Source: Eublepharis macularius (Eukaryota; Chordata; Lepidosauria; Squamata; Eublepharidae). Taken from it: DNA of 64,000 nt. The notes under the pieces are model-generated. The model worked only from the letters and a program-made list of their open reading frames with translations, was not told the origin of the DNA and made no database searches. The position numbers and the translations under genes were made by a program. Of this stretch, positions 13,001 to 25,000 are shown in pieces. The DNA lies in NCBI RefSeq assembly GCF_028583425.1, contig NC_072801.1, positions 64,991,766-65,055,765 on the forward strand. Direction: 5' to 3'. Numbering within the stretch: position 1 is the stretch's first letter; each line of letters starts with the position of its first letter.

Positions 13001-16000
13001 GAATATTGAACAAGGCTTGAGTTCAGCACACCATCCTCAAACCGATGGACAATCCGAAAAAACTAACCAATTATTAGAACAGTTTCTCCGCTGTTATATC
13101 AATTTTCAACAGGACAATTGGTTTGATTTGTTACCTTTGGCATAATACTCTTAGAACAACAGCGTGCACGCCTCTATGGGAGAAACTCCGTTTAAAGTGG
13201 TTTATGGCTACCACTTCAACCCTTTTCCTTTTGAAACGATTCCCCCCAAACCGATGTCCTACGACGTTGCAGAATGGTGGGGGGAAGCAGCTCAACAATG
13301 GACATTAATTCAACAACATCTTTCTAAAGCCAAACTGGATTATAAAAAATACGCTGATCGCCATCGTGTGGCCGACTGGGAACTACACCCAGGGGACTTA
13401 GTGTTGTCAGACTGTGGCTAGATAATGTCCTTCCTACAGGTTCTCCTCTACAAGCAAACAAGAGTCCATTGTTTGAATAAGGAAACTTTACTGCAGAAAT
13501 GATTCATTATAGCCCACTGTCCTGAATAGGAGATTCAGGATGGTACAAGAGCATTGTTACCAATGAAGGGCAAAGCATGAGGTACAAAGTAACAGTTCCC
13601 AGCTGAACCAGCCTCCCCCCACAGTTCTCAAAACAACATCTTTCAGTCTTGGGAAGCTGGACTCTCTCAAGGCCAATCCTGGGTGGAACGGTGTTAGACA
13701 AAACAATCTCGTTCGGTGAGAAGTCTGCTTGGGAACTGGTGCACCTGTGGGGAAAGCACTTAAACACTAGAAGCATTAGAAAATGGAGTCAGTACAGCTC
13801 ATATACACACTGAACCTGACATTCTGCCCCCCTTAAAATAAATCCCCCCCAGGTTTATATGAGTAGCGAGTATGAAAAGCTTTGGTTAATCTAGGAGCAT
13901 GAACATGTACAGAATTCACCCACTCATCGAACCCAGAGTCAAAGTCCTTCCATCTGATGAGGTAAAACAACTGATTGCGTTTGATTTTAGAGTCCAGAAT
14001 TTGTTGTACCTCGTAGTGTATTTGGTCATCTATTAACGTTGCAATGGGTGGAGCTTTGACGTGCCATTTATCATCTGTTGGAGCCTTCTTCAACAGGCTG
14101 ACGTGGAATGTATCATGAACATGGCGCAGATTTTTGGGCAAATTTACAGCAACAGTCACTTTGTTGATCACTTTGCGCACTGGAAAAGGTCCAAGGAACT
14201 TTAATGCCAGTTTGCGGCTGATTTGTGCTAGTTTTAAATTTTTGGTGGAAATATAAACATGATCTCCAGGTTGCAAATCCCATTCGGCCGCACGGTGGCG
14301 ATCGGCGTACTTTTTGTAATCCTGTTTGGCTTTCTCGAGGTGTTTTTTGATGAGAGTCCATTGTTGGGCTGCCTCCCCCCACCATGAAGACACATCTGGC
14401 GAAGTTGAGGAGAAGGAAGGGGGAGCATCCAACGGAAAAGGGTTAAAGTGGGCCCCATACACAACTTTGAAAGGGGCCTCTCCTGTAGAGGCACGTACAC
14501 TGTTGTTGTACGAAAACTCTGCTAGAGGGAGGAGGTCCACCCAGTTATCTTGTTGGAAGTTGATGTAGCAACGAAGGAACTGCTCTAAGATTTGATTAGT
14601 TTTTTCCGACTGCCCGTCGGTTTGAGGGTGGTGGCTTGAACTGATTCCTTGCTCAATATTTAACATCTGTAAAAGCTCCCGCCAGAAGTTGGCAACAAAT
14701 TGTCCGCCGCGATCCGAAATTACCTTGGACGGAAAAGAATGTAATTTTACAATGTGTTTTAAGAATAGATCTGCCAGTTTTCGAGCGGTGGGGATAGTGG
14801 TACATGGAATGAAATGGGCTTGCTTGGAAAACAGATCCACTACCACTAAAATGCAGTTATGTCCCTTGGAAACTGGTAAATCAGTGATAAAGTCCATGGA
14901 TATCGTTTCCCAAGGTCTGCTGGGCGTTTCCAATGGTTGTAATAGACCCGGAGGTTTTCCCTTGCGGGTTTTGGCGCTGAGGCAAATGGGGCAGGAGGCT
15001 ACGTATTGGGAAATGTCTTTGCGCATGCCCGGCCACCAGAACTGCCGTTGTATTAAGTGTAACGTTTTCAAGTACCCATAGTGTCCTGCGGTGGGGGCAT
15101 CATGACACCGCTGTAAGACCTCCTTTCGTAGACTGTCGGGTACATAAAATCTTTTCCCTGATAACCAGTCCCCCTGGGGGGATTGTTTCAGTTTGGATTT
15201 GGGCACCTTATCCCCCTCCTTCTCCACCTCAGCCTTAAGTTTCGATTTCCATTCTTGGCCGTGCGGAAGGGGCTGGCTTGCGCGGCTGCGTGTAGTTACC
15301 ACGCCTCCCAATTGCGTAGGTGAGAAGACTGTATCTATAGTCTCCTCCCGTTTGCTCTTATGTTGGGGCATGCGCGATAGGGCGTCCGCTAGAAAGTTAG
15401 TTTTGCCCGGGAGGTAATTCAAAGTGAAATTGAATTTGGAGAAAAATTCTGCCCACCGCAATTGCTTGGCATTCAATCGGCGAGGGCTTCGGAGGGCCTC
15501 CAGATTTTTATGATCTGTCCAAACCTCAAATGGGTGGCGTGCCCCCTCCAACCAATGCCGCCAGTTCGTAAGGGCTGCTTTTACTGCAAAGGCTTCCTTC
15601 TCCCACACATTCCAATTTCTTTCTGCATCAGAAAACTTTCTCGATAGGAATGCACAAGGTCGAAGCTTCCCGTCCTCCCCCTTCTATAATAATAATAATA
15701 ATAATAACATTCGATTTATATACCGCCCTTCAGGACAACTTAATGCCCACTCAGAGCGGTTTACAAAGTGTTATTATTACCCCACAACAATCACCCTGTG
15801 AGGTGGGTGGGGCTAAGAGAGCTCAAGAGAACTGTGACTCGCCCAAGGTCACCCAGCTGGCTTTGTGGAGGAGTGGGGAATCAAACCCGGCTCTCCAGAT
15901 TAGAGTCCCGTGCTCTTAACCACTACACCAAACTGGCTGCAATAAGACTCCTCCAATTGCAGTATCGCTGGCGTCGACCTGCACTATGAAGGGGTAGTTT

Positions 16001-19000
16001 TCATCGGGGTGGCAGAGAATGGGTTCTGTTACAAATTGCAGTTTTAAGCATTCAAAGGCTGTTTGGCACTCAGGTGTCCATAGCAATTTGGAGGAGGGTT
16101 TTTTCGCTTGGTCCCCTTTATCTTTGGTTTTTAACAGTTCCGTCGGGAAGCGTGATCTGTGCGAAATTTGCAATAAATTCCCTATAGAAGTTGGCAAATC
16201 CCAAGAAAGATTGTAGTTCTTTACGGGTAGTGGGAGTTTGCCATTCTTGGATCGCCCGTATTTTGGCTGGATCCATTTTCAAGCCATCTTGGGATATACA
16301 ATAACCAAGGTAAGTGAGTTCAGTTTTATGGAATTCGCATTTGGACAGTTTGATGGGCAGTTTGTTATTCATTAAGGTTGCCAGGACTTTTTGAACCAAT
16401 TGTACATGGTCCTCCTCTGATTCTGAATAAATTAACACATCATCAAGATACACCACCACTCCTTTATACAGAAATTCATGCAGTACTTCATTTATCATGG
16501 ACATGAATACAGATGGGGCTCCAGTTAATCCAAAAGGCATAACTAAGTATTCATATTGTCCGAGGGGTGTATTAAACGCGGTTTTTCACTCATCCCCAGC
16601 TTTGATACGAACATGGAAGTAAGCATCTTTCAAATCTAATTTTGTAAAGATCTTACCTTGGGCCACGACGTTGAGAAGATCTCGGACGAGTGGGATGGGG
16701 TAGGCGTTGTTGGTTGACACAGCATTAAGTCCTCTAAAGTCCGTGCATAGCCGGAGTCCTCCGTCTTTTTTCTTTACGAAAAGTACTGGTGCTGCATGGG
16801 GACTATTGGCTGGACGGATGAACCCCCTCTGAAGATTGGTGTCAATGAATTTTCTGAGTTCTTTCCTTTCATGGAGACTCATAGGGTAGAGTCAGCCCTT
16901 TGGTAGTGAGGCTCCCGGTAAAATCTCCACTGCACAATCGGTCCGTCGGTGCGGGGGCAGGGTATCGGCTTCCTCTTCAGAGAAAGCCGGTAAGTAAGAC
17001 CAATAATGATCGGGTATTTGATTTATTTCTTCCTGTGTAAGGAGAGCTTTCTCGGTGTGGGTTGGATTGCTATCCCAATTTTGATTCCACGGCTTTCGCA
17101 GTTGGCGTGGCTGAAGGTGATGCTTCCTTCTGCCCAATTTATGTAGGGGTTGTGATCGCATAGCCACTTACTGCCCAGAATTAACGGGTATTTGGCTGTG
17201 GTGCTAATGACAAAAGATCTTTTTTCCCAGTGTTGGCCCATGCCCGTCACCACCGGGATTGTTTCCGTGGTTACGGGATTCATATTGGTGCCATCCATTT
17301 GTTCGTAAATGACTGGGTTTTGTAATTCCCGCACTGGTAATACTAGTCCATTGACCAGGGCTGGGGCGATAATGTCTCTAGAGCAGCCTGAGTCAATTAG
17401 GGCTTGTACACGGATGTGCATTTTCCTTTCAGGGTTTAACAAAGTCACTGGTATGAACAATATGGACCCTTGCGGCCGGTCCCTAGTTGGGACGGGTCGA
17501 GAGTGGATCTGTCGTTTGGGCCCTTTCACGACAGATCCATTTCGTTTCCCGACTGGGGGCTTTCCGGGCTCTCCTCTCCATTTAAGGTAGTGGGGTCGTA
17601 TTCCATGAGTTCTTCTGCTTCTAACCCTCTGTCTGGGGCATTTCGTTGGGAAGTGCCGCGACCCCTACCTGATCTGGGCGCTGGTGTCGGGCGTTGCAAT
17701 GGGGGGAATGGAGCAGGGGTTGGACGCCGTAGTTGGAGCGGAGGTCTTTGCACAGGCCGATAGGGGCATTGTGCTGCAAAGTGGCCCGCTTGCCCGCATT
17801 GCAAGCACAAACCTTGTTGCCATCTAGCATCTCTCGCTCCTCGGGTAGCGTATCCAGCACCTCGTCCTCCCTTCTGCAAAGTTAGGGGCCGTCTTTGTCC
17901 TGATTGTTGTTGTTGCTCAACTAACCGGACTTCTAATATACGATTCTCAACTTCACATGTGAGTTGAATCCATCCTAACAGCGTAGGAGGATTGTCTTGC
18001 ATGAGAGCCCTGTCCAGGAGTCTAGGGTTCAGCCCTTGTTTGAACAGTATTATTTTGGTGGATTCCTCACACCTAGGGCATTTAGCGGCCAGCTGTCGGA
18101 ATTTTGTAACATAGTCTCTGGCCGACATGCTGCCTTGTTTAATAGCTTGCAGTTCTGTTCTGGCTCTGGTCTCTTCTAAGGGGTCTTCATATTGTGCCCG
18201 TATAGCATCCACCAACCCTCGCAAGGTATTGAGTTCCGGGGCCCCAACATTGTATAGTCCTACATACCAGTCTGCCGCTTTGCCTTGAAGCCATGAACCG
18301 AGATGTTCGATCTGGCTGGCCTCACTTCCGAATAGATGTCCCCATCGATTGAAGAATTGTACCACTTGTACTAGGAAAAATCCCAACTTGGATTTCCAAT
18401 TTCACCCAGCCCATGGGAAGATCTTGCCTTGGGGCTGGTGTAGGGTAATAGCCCATCGGAATGGTTAGTTGCATTTGCGGCGTGATAGTAGGCTGCTGGG
18501 GGGGTGGGGGTAATTGGGGCCAGGGTTGCGGCGGTAGTAAGGGTTGCCCAGGACCCCCCGGCTGCGGCGGCAGATGCGGGGCGGGTTGGATTGGAGGAGG
18601 CCTTATCGGTTGGGTTGGTGGCGGTATCACCAGTTGGGCTGGTGGCGGCCGTACCGGTTGGGTTGGGGGTGGCCGAACAGGTTGGGCCAAAATCGGTCGC
18701 TGAGGTGCGGGTCGGTGCGGTCGAAGCGGGGGAGGTCTTACCGGTTGATCGGGAGGTGGTAGCACCGGCTGAGCTGGAGGTAACCTTACCGGCTGTTGTG
18801 GTGGTATTAGTTGCGGTCGGAGCGGGAGGGGCCACTGTGGCAAGGGCCTGATGGGTGCTGGGCCACGCGGGCTTGCCCCTCCCGGCGTCGGTAATCTCGG
18901 ACTCGGAAGTTGTCCTCGGGGTACGATCTGCAGTGGTTGATCCCCCCCGGGGGTTGTCGTACGGGGGCAGTTGCCGGCGTTTGGTGTGGTGTCTCCCCCC

Positions 19001-22000
19001 TTGGAGGAGCTGGAGGCTCTTCTAGCTGATCCGGTTGGATGGGTATTGGAGAAGTTGGAGGGGGTATTACCGTAGATTCCGTCGGGCGGGTTGGCTCCTC
19101 TCCGTTCCCTCCTGGGACATCTGTTGGAGTATTCCCGGGATCCGGAACTTCATCCGTCCTAGGGACCTCCGTTGGAGTCTCTCCAGGGCAGGGATCCCCC
19201 TCTTCCTCCGATTCAGAGGTATCGTCAGGGCACTGGCTATTGGAGCAGGAATCCCCTTCACCTCCCGTCCCTGGATTGTTCGAGGGCGGCGGCTGCAATG
19301 GGGCGGGCTCCCTCGGGTTAGAAATAACGCTTTGTAGGGTAGCTATTTGTATAGCCATATCTTCGGGTGATGGTCTCTCTCCCGCCACCATTAACGAGAG
19401 TAGATGTATGGCATGAGCTAGGCTTTCTTCCATATCGACTAACCTAGCTTCTAGCATTTGAATTCTACTTGGACCCGGTTGGTCCGTCGTGGAGTCCCCT
19501 GCAGCTGCTGCCAATGGGGTATTCGGCCTCCAAGGTGGAGGGTCTCCCTGATCGTCCTGCGATCTCGCTGCTAGAATTCCTTTGGCCAGTCCAGTAACTG
19601 CCGAAATGCCGGAATCCACAGCAAGGGTACGATTTTGCATCTGCACCCAACTTTGCTCGGAAATCTCTGGTTGCTCCGTCCACGGAGTGAGTTCCGAATA
19701 ATCCCAACTTAGGACGCCGCGGCGGGACGTTTCCCATTCTATCTGCTCGGTCGTCCTATTCCAAAACAGCCATGGTTGGCTACTGTCCAATTCAGGGACT
19801 GTTTCTAGGCTTCGGCGTCCGTCCATGGGTACCTGAGGGGGCACCCCACTGGCCCTGCGCTCTCTCGTTTCTTGAGGTCTGGGTCCCCACTCCGAGGGTG
19901 TGGGTACCGAGAACAATGGGATGGTGGCGGCCGTCGGCTTTTCACCTCCGCTGTCGAGATCGATGAGAGGAGGGGTGGTAGTTGAAGCTCCGTTCCCTGC
20001 TGGTGCAGGGCCTTGAGGTTGCACTTGTTGATTGCCGGGAGACGCATACGGATCAAACAAAGGATCCCTGTCCGGGACTGCTTTGGATTCCGATGGGCCC
20101 GACTTAGACATGATTGGTAACAAAATGTCAGACTGTGGCTAGATAATGTCCTTCCTACAGGTTCTCCTCTACAAGCAAACAAGAGTCCATTGTTTGAATA
20201 AGGAAACTTTACTGCAGAAATGATTCATTATAGCCCACTGTCCTGAATAGGAGATTCAGGATGGTACAAGAGCATTGTTACCAATGAAGGGCAAAGCATG
20301 AGGTACAAAGTAACAGTTCCCAGCTGAACCAGCCTCCCCCCACAGTTCTCAAAACAACATCTTTCAGTCTTGGGAAGCTGGACTCTCTCAAGGCCAATCC
20401 TGGGTGGAACGGTGTTAGACAAAACAATCTCGTTCGGTGAGAAGTCTGCTTGGGAACTGGTGCACCTGTGGGGAAAGCACTTAAACACTAGAAGCATTAG
20501 AAAATGGAGTCAGTACAGCTCATATACACACTGAACCTGACATTCTGCCCCCCTTAAAATAAATCCCCCCCAGGTTTATATGAGTAGCGAGTATGAAAAG
20601 CTTTGGTTAATCTAGGAGCATGAACATGTACAGAATTCACCCACTCATCGAACCCAGAGTCAAAGTCCTTCCATCTGATGAGGTAAAACAACTGATTGCG
20701 TTTGATTTTAGAGTCCAGAATTTGTTGTACCTCGTTTAGCATTAGAAAATGGAGTCAGTACAGCTCATATACACACTGAACCTGACAAGTGTATCTCTCC
20801 ACAAAAAATCTCAAACTTGCCCAAAGCAGCCGAAAACTGGCGTACAAATTCCTGGGACCTTTCCCCATTCAAAAGATCATTAATAAAGTAACTGTAACTC
20901 TGGACTTACCAAAGAACTTACGTCAAGTTCACCCAACGTTCCACATCAGCTTATTAAAGAGGGTTCCACCGGCAGACCAACGGCACGCCCATGTCCCCCC
21001 CCCCCACCCGGCCAACTTCAATTGACAACCAGGTTCACTATGAAGTACAACAAATTCTGGACTCTAAGTTTAAACGCAACTGATTATTTTATCTTATTCG
21101 TTGGAACGACTTTGATTCTGGGTTCGATGAGTGGGTGGAAGATATCCATGTTCATGCCCCTAGATTAATCAAACAGTTTCACAATCTGTACCCTCTCAAA
21201 CCAGGGGGAAGGACATTTAGGGGGGGCAGAAATGTCAGGTCTGACATTAATATTAAATGTGGCCAGAGAAACTCCATTTTAACTTTGTATCTGTCTTAAG
21301 CTTCTCTCTTGCAAGGTGACATACCAGCCAACAGCACTTATCTACAGGGGGAATGTTTTGTCTACTGTTTCACTAACCCTGAGAAAGTTTCGTTTTCACA
21401 GCTTCAAGCAACTTGTTTTGGGAACAGTGGGGGGAGGATGGGAACTGCTGGGCTATGCTGTTCTGTGTGTAACTCTGTATCTCCATTCGCAACAATTCCT
21501 ATTTACCAGCCAGGATACCTATCTTGGTCAGTGGATTACAATGGTTGCATTTATTCAGTAAACTCTTTGAAACCAAAGGACTCATGTCTTTTTGCAAGAG
21601 ATAGTCTGAAGGGCAACTTTTATTGAACCACAGTCTGACAGCAGTAAGAATTCCTGTTTTCTTCTTTCCAGGCAAAAATTGGGGAGTGGGGAATAATGGA
21701 TTAAAGTAGACAGGAATTGGCAAGTGGGGAATCAAGGCTTGGGATTTGTTTCCAGTAAGCAGAATGCAATATGATCTTTACACACTTAATTGTTACTCTT
21801 GCCCTTGCCTCTGTGGGTGGGCAAAAGAGAACCAAAGGTTCTGTTGGAGGTCTCACGGACTCCAGTGGAATTCAGCTGCTCCCATTATATGTATGGAAGC
21901 TGAAAATATGATTATTTAGCACAGAAGAACTGAGGGAAGAAGGGGGCAACCTCACTAACCACATGACTGTTTTGGTGGGAAAAAACACTCTGGAGCGGTC

Positions 22001-25000
22001 CAGAGGGAGGGGTCACTCCCCCCCCGGTAGCCTAAAAGATAGAAAAATCCTGTTCCAAGCAGTTAACCTGCACAAGCGCAGCCCCAGTGTGTACCTGCAC
22101 GAAGACCTTAGTGAATAACAGTTACATGTAAGTGCAACCCTGTTTTCTGTAGGTCTCACTGACTCCAGTGGAATTCAGTTGTTCCCAGTATGTGTATGGA
22201 AGCTGGAAATAGAATTAATATCAAGCCTGTATGTCCCAAAATCTAGCTTTACAAAGAACCAGCTATAATACAATCTCCTGTTCCTCAGGATTTTCTAGAG
22301 ATCCAACCAGAGCTTGTTCCAAATGCCGAAGAGAAGCTGACAACATACAGGTGAGGGTCCAGAGTAACCATCTTGGAGCAGCTGAGACTCTTAAGTCAGT
22401 TTCTCCTCTTTGAGCTTGAAATATAGCCTTAGTAGAACTAACTGCTTTCTGCATCCTTTTCCATCCTCAGAAGCTTTTCGGTATAGAATCAGAATCAGAC
22501 TGGACTTGTTAAAGGATCCTTAAAGGACTGAAATAATAGACTGTGTATGTTAACTTTCAAGTTAGTCCTGGTTCTGATGCAGCTTTTTTACTAGTGGTGG
22601 CCAAACTTTACTCTGTTCCATTCAGCATCAGTGTATAAACTTTGACAGAAATCAGATGGAAACAGGACACCCCTTCCTGAGAGCTCATTCTCCAAGTTTT
22701 GTTTAAAACTTCTGGTTTTTTTTTTTCATCCAAGACTTAGTCATGAATCAGAGTTCAGAGAGAGCTGGCTAAAAATCTCCCAAATAGTAAGTCTCTAGGG
22801 CACTGTGGGCAAGCACAGGGACGCTCCCAAAACTCAGGAAGAGGAGAGCTGTGCAGCTGAGCTTGCTTGAATAAGGATAGAGAGTCCCCACTCCCAAAAC
22901 TCTTTGCATGCTGTTTCCACAAGCTCCTGCCTCATATTCCACTGGGGTTTTTGTCTTATAATTGTTGATCAAACAGCTAGTAAATTCTTAGGGAAGCAAG
23001 CAAAGAAAGTAGCATCAGACTATTTTTTAAAGTTCAATTGCTTGCTATTTTTCTCCTCTGAACTTTGCTCCACAATATACCAGTATAAAATACCAGTAAC
23101 AGAACAGTAACTAATAATTAGTCATTTCACTTTCAAGTTATATAATCAACAGTTAGAATGTCTTTTATCATTGTAAAATAAAAATACCAATAATGGAAGA
23201 AAGAGCTTCCAAAACTTATATAAGAGAGATTCAACTTAGTTTGAGGACAGAGTTGTCAACCTCAAGGTAGGGCCTGGAGTTCTCCCAAAATAACAACTCA
23301 TTTCCAGGCTACTCGTCTCCAGGCTACCAAATGGCAGCTTCAGAGGGTGGATTCTGTGGTATACCAGCAAGTCTAAGAGAAAAGGAAGTCCTATAGTGAC
23401 TACAGAGGATAGGTGCTTTGGGTCTTCAGTTCTTCTCCACACTGAGTTTCCTGCCTTCCTCAAACATGACCCCCAAATCTCCAGGAACTTCCCAACCTGG
23501 AGCTGGCAAGCATAGTTGAAGAGCTTCCTTGTGTGTGTTCAAATAAGCTTAGGAATTGGTGGTGGAGAGTGCTGTCAAGTCACAGCTGACATGGTGACCC
23601 CTGCTGGGGTTTTGCAGACAACTAACAGTGGTGGTTTGCCATTACCCGTCTCTGCAACCCTGGTCTTCATTGGACGTCTCTCGTCCTATTACTAACAAAG
23701 GCCAACCCTGCTTAGGTTCTGAGATCAGAGGAGATTGGGTCAGCCTGGACTCTCCAGGTCAAGACAATCTCAAGTATTACACAGCCCTTTTGTTTTCAAG
23801 CCTCGGGAATTTGGCTTGCCCACAGTTCCCTGGGGCCTTTGAAACCACATTTGAGTTTTCAGTCCATTTCTGAGGAAGGCGGACTATAAATGATGTAAAT
23901 AAATGGACTATTTTTGCATAGCATTGTTTGAGTTTTCATTAGGGTCTAGGGCAGGGGTCCCCAATAGATAGCTCTTGAAATACCAGTAGCTCACGAGTTT
24001 ATTGTGCATCCCCCTGAAGAAAGAGCCACTTTAGGCTTTTATATTTTAAAGAAAGCTTTTATTGTGTTATTTTTCTCTCTGCTGCTTAGAACAAAATCTA
24101 ATAAGATGCTAGGCAGGGAGCTTGAGATTTTTTTTTCATTATTTAGGAGTAACTCTCATTAAAGAAAAAGATTGCAACACCTGGTTTGGGGGCTAGATTA
24201 GAAATACACAAACTAAAAGCATAGTATAGACCTTCAATGTTTGCACATTGTTTTTAGGTGTTCAGTGAATGGTTCTTCCTCACTGAGAATTCTTTGATGC
24301 GAGTGTCAGCAAAGCAGCCTGAATCCTTCAGGGCACAGTAAACAATTTTGGCCTGTTTTGAAAGAAACTTTCTGAGTTACACTGTTTTCAGGGAACTCAT
24401 GTAATTTGTAGAGAACCTTCCCCTTGACGGATCAGGGACATTTCCCCCTCTTCTCTTCTCTGTTGTGGCATGCAGAATTCACCTCCCCAAGGCAGGCACC
24501 TTCCTGTGCTCAGTTACCGAACTCAAGTTTGAGGTGAAGGCGGCCGTGACTCTTGAATATGCATTTCGTTCCTGGGATCAGCACCTGAGCGAGGCCGTGA
24601 TGCAGACATGGATGGTGGCCGGTCCGTTGTTTGACATCCGAGCAGATGCTGAAGAGAAAGTGGCAGCTGTTCACCTCCCTCATTTTTTGTGTCTCAGAGG
24701 TAGGGCAGTTACGAGAACAAAAATAGGTTGTAAAATTGGGTATCATAATGCATCTTTTTTTTAAAGACAGATTGACTGTACAGTTCATGGCCAGATATAC
24801 CTCTCAGCCCATTTTTCTCCCTCTTTTCTGTTCAATCTGGACTCCTCCCTAAGATTTTCTCCTCTTCTCATTTGTTTGGGCCATCCCCTCTTCCAAACAT
24901 CACTTTTAATCCTCTGCAGGCATCAAGCTGTTTTCTCAAGCCTCTGTCCCTCCCCCAACCTTCTGCTCATTCAACCCTAAAATGTATTAATTAAAATATT

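Larger units (their letters stand above)
13405..20787 (-). mobile_element. Ty3/Gypsy chromovirus fossil B (nested in A, minus strand)
   Basis: The main unit has 417-bp LTRs at 13405-13821 and 20126-20542 that I read as identical. Beyond the right LTR lies a further short stretch that repeats the pol 3' end (about 190 bp) and part of an LTR, ending at 20787. The whole block is bounded by a 5-bp duplication AGTGT (13400-13404 and 20788-20792) in element A. Read on the minus strand, the parts are gag with CCHC knuckle (about 17526-20112), protease, reverse transcriptase, RNase H, integrase, and a chromodomain near 13870-14040. It is a close relative of A. It is not whole: it has a few breaks plus a SINE insertion (15683-15940). 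Identical LTRs indicate a very recent insertion. Confidence 0.92.
7434..21640 (+). mobile_element. Ty3/Gypsy chromovirus fossil A (outer element, interrupted)
   Basis: The element has LTRs of about 407 bp at 7434-7840 and 21233-21640 and a 5-bp target duplication GCAGT (7429-7433 and 21641-21645). Parts in order are gag with a proline-rich centre and a CCHC zinc knuckle (about 7867-10380), protease (about 10450-10800), reverse transcriptase, RNase H and integrase (about 10860-13400) and, beyond the nested element B, a chromodomain (about 21040-21190). It belongs to the chromodomain-bearing (Tf1/sushi-like) branch. It is a broken fossil with several breaks, in addition to the nested insertion. 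The LTRs differ by about six substitutions and one length change (about 1.5%), suggesting an age of several million years under usual reptile neutral rates. Without element B it would be about 6.8 kb. Confidence 0.92.

Noticed and set aside
23672-23747. 5S rRNA gene
   Set aside because: Only part of 5S is present, with many differences, and it is joined to a SINE body.
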